NCBI RefSeq assembly: GCF_001949145.1
Contig: NW_019091521.1
Coordinates: forward strand, 1,134,710-1,198,709
Length of the DNA: 64,000 nt
Direction of reading: 5' to 3'
From: Acanthaster planci
Lineage: Eukaryota > Echinodermata > Asteroidea > Valvatida > Acanthasteridae
In this document: piece by piece, positions 1 to 13,200 of the stretch
How the letters are laid out: every line of letters starts with the position of its first letter
Position numbering within the stretch: position 1 is the stretch's first letter
Program-made: the position numbers and the translations under genes
The notes under the pieces: model-generated
Database searches by the model: none
Told to the model about the DNA's origin: nothing
Seen by the model: the letters and a program-made list of their open reading frames with translations, nothing else

Positions 1-1518
1 CACCTATGGGGATTTTACATGGGGTCGTCCTATCCCGTTCGATAATTTTAGGAAGAACTATTTCCAAATGAAACCACCCGAGAAACACTTACGTCGGAAT
101 TTTCCCTTTATCCTCCTCAAGCAATATTTTGGAAAGTCAGCGGAGATGGCTAAAAACCAATTTCATTCACGGCCTTTCACTTCTGGCAATATCGTTTGTT
201 TCCATTCCCAGCGCTTACGACAAAACGATATTAGAAAAATGTCGCATAGATTTGCCTACCCTATACAAGGACTGGGATCTAGATTCAGTTGAGTTGACCT
301 AGTACAGTTCTTGTCAGCAAAGGTTAGATTAAACATTTGAATCTTTTGTAAAAGCGGAATATTGTTTTAAGGTTATTACCTTATAAATTACAAATTCGTT
401 AAAATACTTGGATCTGCTTTTATTTTAGCTATAACCAAAAGTCTCCCATCAAGTGTAATTCCGTAACTGCTCATCTGCGTATACAAAACCACAGCATTCC
501 ACTGCTTTTTTAATGAATTTTATATTTTCGGAAGTGATAGGTCAGTTTTTAGCAGGATATTTCTCAACTAGGTCAGGTAACTTTTCAGTATCTATAAAAA
601 AATATGCTTAGCCTATCTAATATTGTACGAAAGAGTTTTTACAAGTTGAGATTTTAAGAAGGAATTGAACGAAAATATGTTACCAATTCTAAGTTTTTAC
701 AACGATTCCGTAAGTGCGCCATCAGGGGTCAACTTTCAGGCTCTATAAGGAATGTGTGCTTGGAGGGTCTTCAACGTTCGTTAGCATATCATTCCCATTC
801 ATAAATACCTTCGGAGTCGGAAATTAAGCAATTATAAATTTAGAACTATTCCATGAAACAGTTTTACCAGTTTTACTTTCATTTTTGCTTTGAGAACTTT
901 AGAACACAGATACATGTAATCCAATAAAAATGTGCTCTTTTCCAAGTTTGGTTCACCTCTATTTGATTCCCGCTCACCCCCCCAAATAACAAAGAGTGCA
1001 CCCCCTTCTTTTTCGAAAGCTGGATCCACCACTGACATCCTATATTCCTTTTATCCAACGACATTCACTGCTTTATAAACAAGACCCGCAGGTTTCCTTG
1101 TCGTTGTTCATTATTTGCTTCTTATTCATGCAACCAAATCTAATTCATAGTAAACGCATAAATTCAGCAATAATTATTGCCTTGGTTTGGCTTGGTGACT
1201 TAATGTTTATTCAATGTCCTGGTACTTGCAAATAAAAATTCAGCAGCTCATGTGTGGGTGTATGTTTTCGTGTGTCTTTGATGTTCTTTACTAAACAAAA
1301 TTGTAGCTAGAAGCCACCCCTGTGTTATTTTTATTTCCGGCTTTATTTCAGTTCGCAATGTCTGGACGCAAAATCTTTTATTTCATCTGCTTGAGTTGGT
1401 CTTAATACTATTTGGATCAACAACTCTTGTATGCCAGTCTGAGCTTGGTGATTTTTGTTCTTCGGTGACAATGGCTCTGCGTAGTACATGCATACACCGT
1501 TTTGCCGTATTTGTTCAC
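1..1518. other. Probable gene A intron 3; no gene seen
   Basis: Downstream of the gene A exon 3 donor. Neither strand contains the expected exon 4 motifs (VTTxRVTHATP) or any other recognisable protein. Confidence 0.6.
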
Positions 1519-4500
1519 CTTCCTTTTCAGCATCAATCATGACCGAGTCCACTGCAGCGTTCAAGCTGGACCGGCAGTCGCCCACTACGGCCGAGTCATC
1601 TAATCCCACCAGCTGCCACTTGGTCTTGACTCCGCAAAAAAACGCAGTGGCCGTACCGGCAGAGTCTGGTACCTGCCGATCGGTGTTGTAGGCCTGCCGG
1701 TTGAGGGGTTAGAATTATTTACGTACGGTGGCAAAATTGAAGCAAGAGGAAATTGATCAGAGGAGGTGAAACCTGCGTCGGTCAACCTCGACATCTTGAT
1801 GTCAATCTTTGGACTGCCGTTAAGTGCGAAGTGCCATTTTTAGCTGACGGATTCTGAAATTTAGAAGTTGCTCCTTGAAGATACATTTGCTTGAACTGTA
1901 CGTTCAATTTTGGCAAAGTTCACGACCCATGTAGCCGGCTTGACGTCCATGTTCCGTGCATCATTGCAATTTGTAGCGTGCATCTTCGCAATCATAGAAT
2001 AAAGGAACAGTTTGTGCTGTTCCAGTTACCCAGCCCACCTTCTTTCCAAATTACTTATACCGTGGCCCGGAATCTTTAGTCAATGGTATTACGAGGCTGT
2101 ACATATCTGCAGAGATCACCTTATTTTTTAAACCACGGATAGTGAAAAAAATTTCCTTAATCTTTACAAAACAGCTAAAACAAATTGCCAAATGTGAGTT
2201 TCTGCATTCGGGCAGACAGTTTTGTGGTCACTGCTAAAAATGTAAAAATGTATATTTTCTGCCATTGCATTTAGTCCCAACAGAAAACCAGCAACCTTCA
2301 TACCTTTGAGAAGGCAACACTAGAGAATTTCTCCCACGCCAAGACCGTCTCCTCCCCGGTCATGCCCTCCTGCTGCCCTTTGAAGATCCGGGCCCCCGTC
2401 ACGGTGGAGACACCCATGCCGTCCCCCACGAAAAATACTATGTTCTTGGCCACGTTGCGGTTCAGGCTGGCCTCCCTGCTCAGAGCTTTCTTCAGCGTGT
2501 TCTGGGCCTGGTTGTTCCAGAAATTAGCCCCTAAATTAAAATTTCACCGAAACAAAACCAAAAAATGCAGTGCATCGTCCAACACGATATTGAATGAGCC
2601 GATTTTGTCATTTGCCGTTCAGTTTCAAATTTAGCTTGCGTTTGCCACATTTACCACTATGTCAAGAAAAGTCGCCATTACTGACCACATTCGTCTTAGC
2701 CATTGCCGAATGCCCGAAATAAGAGATTGGATTCGTCTTTCACTAACCACTTCAAAACTTTCATCATTAGGCGTTGCATGCTCAAGAATTATTTAGCACC
2801 CGTATCCCGTCAATATCAAGGCCGGAGCCAGGTCGGGGGGGGACGGAGTAAGCGTTCCCACTGCACTTTTGCATTAACTGATTGAACCAGTCACAAAATA
2901 AGCATCTCCTCAAAATTAATAAGTAAATAACAAATTAAAAAAATCCTGAACCAAGTGGTTTTGTCGATACAAAATAAACTTCATTTTAAGCACTTAATAA
3001 CCTTCAGTCTGATTGATAAGAAAAATCCTCATCTTTGGGGGGAGGGGGGCAATGGTCCCCGCAAGCACTCCCCTCTGATCTGCCATTGGTCACTTGTCAA
3101 TATAGGTTCAGATTTTAATAAACAGATCCCAATTATGATTAGGTCCAAGTCTTCCATCTTTGTACAATCAGCTGACAGCCATCACCTAACAGTAACAAAA
3201 AACCTGTACCAGATTTATGCTAGGAATGATGTAAAGATTCCTTAGTGGATAGTGCGTGATCGAATTAGTAATGGATGCTCACATTATATCAAACGTAGTT
3301 TGGGTACCATTACGGGCTCCTTTGAAGTTGAAACAGCGGAAGAACTCAGATCGCTTTACACCAAACCCTGTTCAGAGTTTCTGTGCCGTACCTGAGTGGC
3401 ATATTCCCTTGGAAGAATTGTCGCCTCTCTCTTGAAAAATGCGTGGCTTTTGTGAAAAGCTCTTTTTGTAAGCGGTACTTTGCTGACATTTTTATGTGAT
3501 TTTTGAAGGCTCGAAACAAAGAATTTAAAGTTTTCCTGAAGTTTTCAAATGTGAGCTGTGGCGGAGAAAAGTGTAAAGGTTTTAGATTTATTGACAAGTT
3601 TCCGCTATTTTTTTTTCTCTTCCCGACTGGATGCGTTTGCATCGACTTGACTCAGCACCGATTCCGTTTATCCGGCATAATCTTTTGGCTTTGCGAGAGC
3701 AAGAATTCAGTGACTCGGGAACGAAAGACGAACAGAGAAGTACAGTAAGTTAAAATGAGGTTTATAATTGAAACCAAGGTGTTTCTGTCATTATAACATT
3801 GTCAGGGAATGTTGAAATCCCCATGCAAGAAGCACATGAAAATGTGTGCACTGGTTCCGACGCAAAATTTCCACACATTGCACACATATATATGTGCAAG
3901 TACATGCGCACACACATGTACAGTACTATGCACTGGAGTGTAGCGTAATGTACAGTACGCGTGTAACAGACCGTTGGACGGCGTCATATGTACCGAGCAC
4001 GGTTCGTGGCTGGATCGATTTTGTGCATAAAGCACGTAGATCGCGCTGCGCAGAAGAGTATAATAACTCAGCTTCAGTCAAATAAAACAATCTAGCTAGA
4101 TAAAACTGATTGTATTGTGTAGTTGAGATTCTGGCCTGTCGCATGCAGTGTCTCATTGTTCTGGAAAAACTTCTAAAATTGAGAAATTTAGTGGGGAAAA
4201 AAGACCAAGAGATCGATTGAAAATGGAAATATTTTATCGCCTTAGTAACCTCTTTGAGGCTAAACTTCATTTTTATGTAGCATTTCTTTTCATGATTCTG
4301 TGGGGTTTTATTTGATGTAAGCCTTCTGGAGCACCTATAAAGAGTTTGAATGTGATCGTTTGTTAATTTTGTGCAAACGAAGTCTTCGAAACGAGAAGGA
4401 TTGGCACGTTAGTAATGACAATTTCGTATGGTTCACAAGGGCCTGGTCAAGAAACAGCTGCGCAAAGCTGTCAGTGATGTGCAACTGTTGTTCGTACTAA

Positions 4501-5462
4501 ATGCACTGATAATGGCCTAACAAAGACAGTTTCATGCTGGCCATTGGCATACTTTTTTACCTCTGACGCCACAATTATTAGTCATCATTCAGTTTATTCG
4601 TTGTGGCACGAATTCTTTTGATGCTGACTATACCGTTGCTAATCCCGAGCTTCTGAGCCTGCCGGCAGCAAGCCTTGTATAATTACTGTCAATTCTAACA
4701 ACATGCTTGTAGATATGCATTATACCAATCTGACACACATTCAAAACGGCGTATCAGCCAGAAACACGTCTCCCTTGATAAGCGGGTGTACATACACAGA
4801 GCAGATCACAGGGCAGTTTATATCCAGTGTTTTACTTTACCGACCAGATGTTGGTCAGGTATCTGGCAGTGTAGTTCCTTCAACCATGAAAATATCTGGT
4901 TACAGCCACTCATTCAATACAAAGAATACAAAATGTAGCTTATGCATGAGCAGTAGTCTACAGAATAATGAATAATAGAAACTGATCCAATTCTTTAGTG
5001 ATTCTCAGACTGATGTTCATGAACTTTCACGATATGACTAATAAGTTCTCTTCCCCCCTTATGTACGATGAGTGTGTCTGTGAGTACGCCGTTGTCTTGC
5101 GTTTGGGGATCAGCCATCAGTTGGCTGAATAGCTAAGCCCTCTGAGGAAAAACAATCAGTGGAGAGAGCTCAGGGACTGCCATCCTACTTGTCTAGATCC
5201 AGACATTTTATCCCAGGATGACGACATCTAACACATTCTTGACGTCAATAGCTGTAATAATCATTTCATCACATGAAAAGGAAAGAGGGGGGATAAATCA
5301 GGGTAAATCAACTAACAAGCCGTGTAAGACAGCCTGAGAAAGGGCTCTCTTGGACAAAACATGTACTGCTCGAGATATCGTACTCTTACCTTGTGCCCGG
5401 GTGTAGCCGGCACATCCGAGCCAGAACAGTATCGGGATCCACGTCATGCCTGAGTATCGCAT
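1519..5462 (-). CDS. ALPL-like: Alkaline phosphatase gene A (5' part, runs off left edge)
   Basis: Exons, in transcript order: 5462-5390, 2530-2304, 1693-1519. Exon 1 encodes a 24-residue signal peptide (MRYSGMTW then ILFWLGCAG) and ends in phase 1. Exon 2 (227 nt) carries FWNNQAQ and the metal-binding VGDGMG. Exon 3 (175 nt) carries the canonical nucleophile motif [10 protein letters not shown], with the catalytic serine at residue 111. All three have GT donors and AG acceptors, and their sizes and phases match genes B and C. ALPs are zinc/magnesium phosphomonoesterases of the secretory pathway and cell surface. Exon 4 is not found in positions 1-1518, so the rest lies to the left unless the gene is broken there; this cannot be judged from the window. 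Exon 2 is almost identical to that of gene B. Confidence 0.88.
2531..5389. other. Gene A intron 1; no other gene
   Basis: A 2.9 kb intron with a CA/TG-rich patch near 3880-3925 and a short G run near 2840. No coding signal beyond chance frames. Confidence 0.7.
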
Positions 5463-6096
5463 CTTGACAGAGAGGCTCTAGACCAACCAGGAGCAACCCA
5501 TGAAACCCAATGTTGATTAGGCTGTATGCAACTGTGCATCAGAGGAGAATCATTTTATTGCATACTAGTTAGAAGCGACCGTCCAATCGTCTACTTATGA
5601 GTCTGTGTGCCACACTGCACATCGAATCCAGTGCAGTGTGTGGAATCTCTCGATAACGTGATCTGAACTCACCATGATGTCTGGTCGATGCACCTGGGCC
5701 CACTTTCGCGGCGCTGCCAAGCACACAGTTTTACTTTTACATAGGCTCCAGGTATTTCATAGAGACTACGAACACATCAATAAAACCCTTGGAGGAAATA
5801 TTATTTTCTGATGGTAGTGATGTAATAGAAACAATGGCAACTGAGAAAAACGCTTACTGCAAATTTGGAAGCTATAGTTAGCACAAGAATTTGTTTAGCG
5901 GTAAGCAGAGCAATGTTATTGGGTCATGGTCCGAATTCGGAGACGGGGGGAATTCGTAGTCACTTTTGATTTTGTTTTATTTACTGCAACCTTTATTTGT
6001 TTTTGTAGGATGTGGGTGCAGCGTCGGGTTCATATATTCATAATAAACGTTAGGAATTTCAGTGTATTAATTCTTGAGACAACAGCTGCAGCAACA

Positions 6097-6340
6097 GCCA
6101 ATTCCATAGAGCTGCTTAAGCACAAAAACTTGCTTAGGAGTGAAACAAACCTTGCTTAAAAAACAAAGGTTTCTAGCTGAAACTCTGTGTGATTACCATT
6201 CTATAACCGAAAACTAGCTAACTCCAAACAATATACATGTACATCATATGGAGTTTCTGGCTGGTGACCTGATTTAGCGAGCAAGCTTTTTTTTTCACGC
6301 CTAAACACATTTTGTGCTTAAGCAGCTCTATGAAATTGGC
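6097..6340. mobile_element. Short inverted-repeat element (MITE)
   Basis: About 244 bp bounded by roughly 31-bp inverted termini with one mismatch, starting GCCAATT and containing CATAGAGCTGCTTAAGC and then ACAAAA. It has no coding capacity. It lies between genes A and B. No clear target duplication could be read, so the superfamily is not assigned. Confidence 0.75.
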
Positions 6341-6691
6341 CCCAACTGACAAATCTAAAAGGTGACGATTTCAGTTAAAAGAAGTGATGCCCTCGACAGC
6401 TTTGGATTTGTTTTTCTTTTTTTAACAACGATGCATTTAGAAAAATAATCAGTTAAATAAGCCTTTCAGTAATGCACCGCCAGCTCAAGGCCGAAAAAAG
6501 TCCTTTGGTTTTTGGTGTGACCATTTCAGTATTGCGTTAACAGTGGTTAACAAACCTTGCAAAAGCAGCTGGAATTTTGCCTGTCAACGTGCACTTGGTT
6601 TTGAGCGTACTGAAAAAACCCACAAAGAGTCAAACATTTTTACTGTCGGAATTTCTTCATGTACCGGTGGGATTTGATATGCTGAATAAAA

Positions 6692-6795
6692 ACAAAACAA
6701 AACAAAACCAAAAAAACAACAACAACAACAAAACAACAAAACAAAAAAACAAAATCAAACAAACAAACAAACAAACAAACAAACAAACAAACAAA
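6692..6795. repeat. A/C-rich simple repeat (AAC/AAAC)n
   Basis: A run of AAAC and AAC units, ending in about nine AAAC copies, in the A-B spacer. Confidence 0.9.
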
Positions 6796-7298
6796 AACAG
6801 GGGACTTTCACCCCAAAGTCAGCATTACACGTGTTATAGCTATAGCCAGTTCAGTGTAATACATATAATTAGCTTGAAACACGTATTTATGAATAGTATA
6901 TAACATACATGTATTTCAGTCATAAATAATTATTAAAATATTAATATGACGATCAATGAGTTTAATAATTACGAGTAGTTTATAGTACAGTCGATGTTTT
7001 TCAACTAGGGCATTAGCAGGGTCGACAAACTAACACTACAGCCATCAGCCGCTGTTGCATGATTGTCGTCTAGGATTATGTGAATTGTAGCTTTTGTAAG
7101 AGCCTCTTCAAGACCCTAGGAGACTTTCTTGGGCAAAAGTATTTGTTTGCAGCCTAGGCGCTTTTACCAATATTCGAATGGAACAGTTTACAATATTATT
7201 CGTTTCATACAGTCCCCAATTCCCCTCGACTTCGTTTCATGAATCTGGTTGATAAAAACGATCACCGTAAAAAAAAATAATAAAGTAGGCAGACTTGT

Positions 7299-10200
7299 TC
7301 AAACGCCTGCTAGCTGTTCATGCAAAACAAGGGCAGACCAAATACTGACGAATATCACAACTGTTGTTAAGCCTCCGGTAAGTATTGCACTGGCCCCGCC
7401 CTTCACATCACCACACGGATTCACGTATTCCTCGCAGTGTTTCTTGTCCCCAAGACAGGCGGCGTAGCGCACCACGTGCGCGATGTAGTTCTGCTCGTGG
7501 AGACCGTGGAAGAGGTGCGACATGGGCCCGTTGGCGTAGATAGCCACGTCTTCCCCGCCGTGGGTCTCAATGCCCAGGGGGACGATAGCCGGTTGAACGA
7601 ATCTTGGAGAGCCTGATGAAAAAAGATGTAGCAAAAAATTAACTGATTTCAGCATAATGTAATTTGCTGAATGGGCGAAATGTTCAAAATTCTGCCAAGG
7701 AGCATCTTAGAAAACCCATATGGCGTCATGAAAATCAACGCAGCTCTTATTCTTTTCTCTGGAAACTTGGAAAGGATACGTCTTGATATGACTGGAATTT
7801 GTAAGCCCTGGCGGCGTTTACAAAATAGGAAAATCTCAGGGAAGGGTTATAACTATCAATGACTTTTTTGCAAGTCGCCACATATCGGCAAAGGTTAGTT
7901 ATGTAACGTACAGGGGCCCTCACTTTTCATGTTTTTAAAATGTCTGCGTTGCGCTCTAATCTAATGATTTGATGAAAACGATTCCCCCCGTTTTGTTCAG
8001 TCTAAACCTGCAACCAGCACCACATAAATTTTCATCAACCATTAGTACTTGGATATTCATTTGCATACTTCAAGCCAAAGTCTCGCTAATGGTAACCTCA
8101 CACGAACGCATTCCTACCCGTGTCTTCCTCGGTGAGGTTTCGCCTTTTGCCCGCGGTGTTGTAACTGATTTGCTCGGCAACGCCTCCTGGTCCATTGCCG
8201 TAAGTGATTGTGGTAAAAGGCAGACCGTCATCACCGACCTCAACATTGGACAAACCTGAAACCACGAAAATGAAGACTCGACCTATAAGTTTCTTTTATT
8301 GTCCTCTGTCGCTAATTGAAAAAAAAAACAAAAACATAGCGACCCGTCACTTTACTATATGCAGTAGCTAGTTTTGTTTAGGAAAAAGAAGGAAGAGTCG
8401 TCTGTGTTTCGGGTCGAGGAACTAGACTTCAGGGTTTGGTCTGTACTGCAACTGTTCATACTGAAATTAAATACAAGTCCAAGTACAACACCACGGAGAC
8501 ATCCTCCTGGCATGTCTCTACTGTTGTGTAAATACTAACCTTTTTGAAACAGGTTTCGGAAAAAGAATGGGTCACGTTACCTAAGATAGGGTTACCCCGG
8601 CTCGGGTAGCCGCCTATGGTCATCACATGACTGTGATCAGCTGTGACAATCACCAGCGTGTTTTCCTCATTGGTCAATTCCACTGCCTTGGCAACAGCAG
8701 CCTCGAAGGCCACTGTATCATTGAAGGCATTCCCTGCGAATCCTTGATGGTGGGCGTGGTCTATGCGGCCTCCTGGGATGAGTCATAAAAAAATAACAAA
8801 AAATTAACCGGACGCGTTGTCTGACCCCGGCCAGAAAAACTGACTTTTCTGCCGTTAAAGATTTTTTAAGGGTTCTGAAGTTTACAAGTTATGTTGTAAT
8901 GATTTTAATGGTGTAGCGCTGGTCGCATGGTTGCCTTCAGGTGACCTTTGGGGCTGTGTGCTTGTACCATCAAACACCTTGCTTCTATATAGCTGTTGAT
9001 TACAAGGGTTTGATTCCAGGTTATGCCCAGGATATCAAAGTTGTGCAAGAAACATTGTGACAAAGGATCAAGCATGAAAAAAGAAAAGGAAAAGGGAAGC
9101 AGCAAGCAAAATCATGACCGTGATGTTGAAACAATAAACGTACCCGGTATTATTTCCGCTGCGTCATAGATTTATAATCCTATATGGTTAGATTCGCTTT
9201 CCGGCTTTCATGTTTATATTTGTGCACATTTTTACAAAAAAAAGTATCCCATAAAAGCAGAACTATTTCTTAATCTTTGGCTTTCCCAGTCCATTCCGTC
9301 ACGATTCTAGTACATTGTAATTTATTTATTTATTAATTTGTTGTTACCTTCCACCATCAGGAAGAAACCGTCTTTGTCTTTCTGCAGGATTCGGATGGCC
9401 TTCTCGGTCATCTCAGCGATAGACGGTTCGTCGGTTCGCTCGGCTTCGTACTGCATGTGACTGGTCTCGAACAGGCCTGGGGAAATAAGTATGATAGCAA
9501 ACAAAACACCCCTGGGTTCAGCCTAAGTGCTCAGAAAATCAGGAACCAGAACTGCTTTCCGCTCATCTTAGGGGAGAATTAGAGTGGATGCGAATATCTA
9601 CAATGCGACTTCTCACATTACCCTCCGTGAAGACATCAGTAAACGACAGACTGCAAAAGCATATTATCCAGTAAGACCACCGAGAACCCCTTTCAACTTT
9701 CAGATAAACTTACCCAGAAGATACTCGGTATTTTCCGGATCTACATTATTAAACTGCTCAAGGTTCCACACGAAGTGACTCGTTTGGGCGTCTTTACCGG
9801 CCAACCATTCATCTGTACAAACCACATGAAAAGATCCAGATATTTGGGGAAATGTTAAAGACTGCCAATGTATAAATTAGGAAATGAACAACTCTGCCAG
9901 TTCTATCGGCATTGTGTTTTATCTGATTACATGCATCTTGACATACAACTCAGTATAGAGCGCAACATTTTCTTAAAAGTATAATCGAGACTTGAATTAG
10001 AATGTAAAAGTTGCATCTGTGCACTAAGTTTTGACATCATTGCTTTTATCTGACTGAAATAGTCCTTTGTGAGTAGTCTTGTCTTGGATTTTTTAAAATT
10101 AGCCCTTTTTTTTGTTTGTTACAATTAGCTACAATGGTTTTTCCACCATAATCAGCAGCTGGCCCTGTTTCATTATCTCCAAGTACAGCTTGTTGAGTGA

Positions 10201-13200
10201 CGCCTGAGTTAGTTACATAGTTTGAATGTTTCGTGTTGTGTCAGTTCCCACTACCTATCAGGTTGCGTCCGTCCGTCCGTTTGCCTGTCAAGACTGGATA
10301 CTCGTGGTCGCTGAAGTTGTTTGGTATCATCTCACGCCGACCCCCGCCCATAACGACCTATAAATAAAATCCCATTAAACGTTGCGAGAGGGTAGTACAG
10401 TTTATCAACTCCCAGAGGGAACAATAGAGGGCGTGATATTACGTAAACAACAACAACAACAACAACAACGTCATTTCCACCGACGAACAAACCCAAAGAC
10501 TACTGCAAAACGCAAACCATAGTAATGAAAATAATGGGCGATCTGCCTCAGTTCAGGCGCATTCGTTGCAAGCATGGCGTTATGCGTTTACTAAGTTCGT
10601 ATATGTACACGTATCGCCGATGCTTGAATTAAGTTGAATATTTTTATTAGTAGCGAACATCGTAATTGCCCAAAGCTTGTTGTTTCTTTGGCTCTTTGAA
10701 TTTGAGTTAAAACTATTTTGTATTCGTTTCTATTTCAATAGTGCCTTGTTCTGTATTTGAGTTTAATAAGTCCAGCTTCTGTCTTTGAATCAAGACTATT
10801 TTACCTTGGTGTTCATCCCCAGTGTGACTAGTTGGTGAGCGATATCGGTGCATCCAAGTGCAGCCTCCTTCTTCGGAATATCTGCGTTATTCTCCCAGTC
10901 CCGGTCTGGCGAGTGCGCGTACAAGCAGGCCGGTGTGGCGTGAGTCACACGGGTAGTCGTGACGAACCCCGTTGCCTTACCTGCAAAACAGAGTGATTTC
11001 TAGTTTTCTCCCGCAAACAGGGGGAGGGGGAAGCGGTTGCAATCGTTTGCTTTAATGCAAACCTTCAAAATGCACTCTTTGTGCATCTCAGGTATTCTGA
11101 TTTTCAACTTTGTTTCACTAGTTCAAAGGGTGTTTTACTGTTGTTGTTTTTTTTGTGCTAATGAGTATTTCCATATTTATAAGCAAAACTGTGATATCAT
11201 CCGAGAAAGAAAGCCTAAATATTATATTAGTTTGTACACAACATATCCTGCTTTTGTAGATTTTGCTGGGCATATTTTCTCTTTTTGCTGATTCATTGTT
11301 GTTTATGTGCATTGCAATAAGCAAGCACCAATCCCTTTCTGAAAAAAAAATCGGTAAGTAAATCCTAGGTTCACATTTTTTACAGAAAAACTTACGTATG
11401 TTTTGCCTGGATGACACTACAGCGCCAGCGTCTTCTGTTGTCCAGGAAAGCATGCATAATTTAAAGTGTTTGATAAAAATGCACTTTTCAGTGCATTCAA
11501 CCAAATGGGAATGTAAAGAGTTTTATACATGAAAGAAGAGCGCGAAGATGCAAAGAGGTTGTGTCCAAGAAAATTCACAGTGGCCATACTTTAATGAAGG
11601 TTTTGGGACTTTGGTGTGGAAACCAATAGTTTTTATGTTGTTACTGCGACATCTGAGCCTGGGTTTATATTTTAAACCTACCATTTGCTTTCACCACCGT
11701 TTTAAGCATTTATTCGCCTTTCTATTAATGTTTTCCTAAATTTCTAGCTTGTGCTACACTATTAGGTGCTCACTCCCTAGAGTACATGCCTTTTATTTTT
11801 CAAGACTTGGTCAGGGCAACCTTGAAAAAAGATCGTTGATCAAAGCACGTGTGCAAAATTACAGCGTTTTATAAATGCATTTCGGAATCCATAAAAAGTG
11901 GTTGCCTTCAGAAAGGAGCGTCCACGCAGACACCAGATCTGTACAGGCAACTGTACCCACGGTACCCATTTAACGGGGGGGCTCTGACTTCGTCAGTAGC
12001 GTCCAAAACTGTTAGAAAAATCCAGAAGTTTAATGCTTTGCTTGTTTACTGCTTCACAGATCGATGGAATGGTATCAAAGAAACAAATTATGTAAACGTC
12101 GTTGCCTCTAATGATGATGAGGCCATGTTTTTGTATGAAGGCGAAGCTTGTCCAAATTTGAAGGGAGAAAAAGGAAGAGAATGGGACACCCGTATAAGGT
12201 CCACATTCTCAGCAGCGAGCAAAATTTGTCGTCACCTTCTTTTTCAGCATCAATCATGACAGAGTCCACAGCAGCGTTCAAGCTGGTATGGCAGTCGCCT
12301 CTTTCGGCCGAGTCGTCAATGCCGATGGACCCCTGTTTTGTCTTGATGCCGCAAAAGAAAGCCGTGGCCGTGCCGGCCGAGTCAGCAACCTGCTGGTTGG
12401 TGTTATAAGTCTACCAGTTGGATGAGAAAGGGATATTCACTTTAAGGTATGAATATGTAGGATATATCGGTCATAGAAGGAAATCCAATGAATTTGGGCG
12501 TGGTTATATTGCACCCGGAATCCGTCAAGAAAGCAAGGTCCTTGCTGTGTCTTTCAACAAAGGACAGAATGTGTGAAAATATTTTCAACACAGTCTTTAA
12601 GGACTTAAACCATCAGCTCGAACGAATAGTGCCTGGACAGCTTACCTCGTTGGACGTGATTTTCTTTTCCTATGTATTTTTGTTACATCATTACGCGCAA
12701 GGGCATATCCAGGGCCAAAATATTCACAGAGGGCAACAACCAATAAATAAATTAATTATTAATCAAAAATATAAAGACGGATTCTCATATGGGCTTTCCT
12801 GCTGTGAAACTGAATGTGGACGGGGCTCCTTTTTTCACATTAATTTAATAAACCCGAGTATGCTGGAAACACCCGTGGTTACAGCCTCGTTATGAGCAGA
12901 ATCTCAACTAGTTCCAAGTTAATGCACCTCCCATCTTTTTGTTTTATATCCAGTTGCGTAAATCTGGCTGGAAAGAGGTGGGGGCAATGGCCCGGCCCAG
13001 ACTTTTTAAAAGCGAGGGGGGGGGGTGTTATAGTATCGCATGACACTAAATGTATGTATGAAGGCGCGCTGTTCATGATCCAGATGTGCATTGTGTATTA
13101 TATTTGTGCAGTCTGACATCAGAACGACATTTTATGGCTTTGTTTTTATTGTCCTCCCATTTACAGTGTCAAGGAATACCTTTTGGATGTTGGGAAGTCC

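Larger units (their letters stand above)
5463..7298. other. Intergenic A-B
   Basis: Gene A 5' flank and gene B 3' flank. It holds the MITE and the AAAC repeat. A TATA-like AATAAAA on the minus strand near 5553 could serve gene A. Nothing else recognised. Confidence 0.6.

Noticed and set aside
8930-9030. Second tRNA-derived SINE (GGTTTGATTCC)
   Set aside because: Only a degenerate B box; no A box or tRNA-like fold and no SINE body.
11118-11504. 128-codon minus-strand frame in gene B intron 3
   Set aside because: A/T-rich chance frame between two clear ALP exons; no family signature and it does not fit the splice phases.
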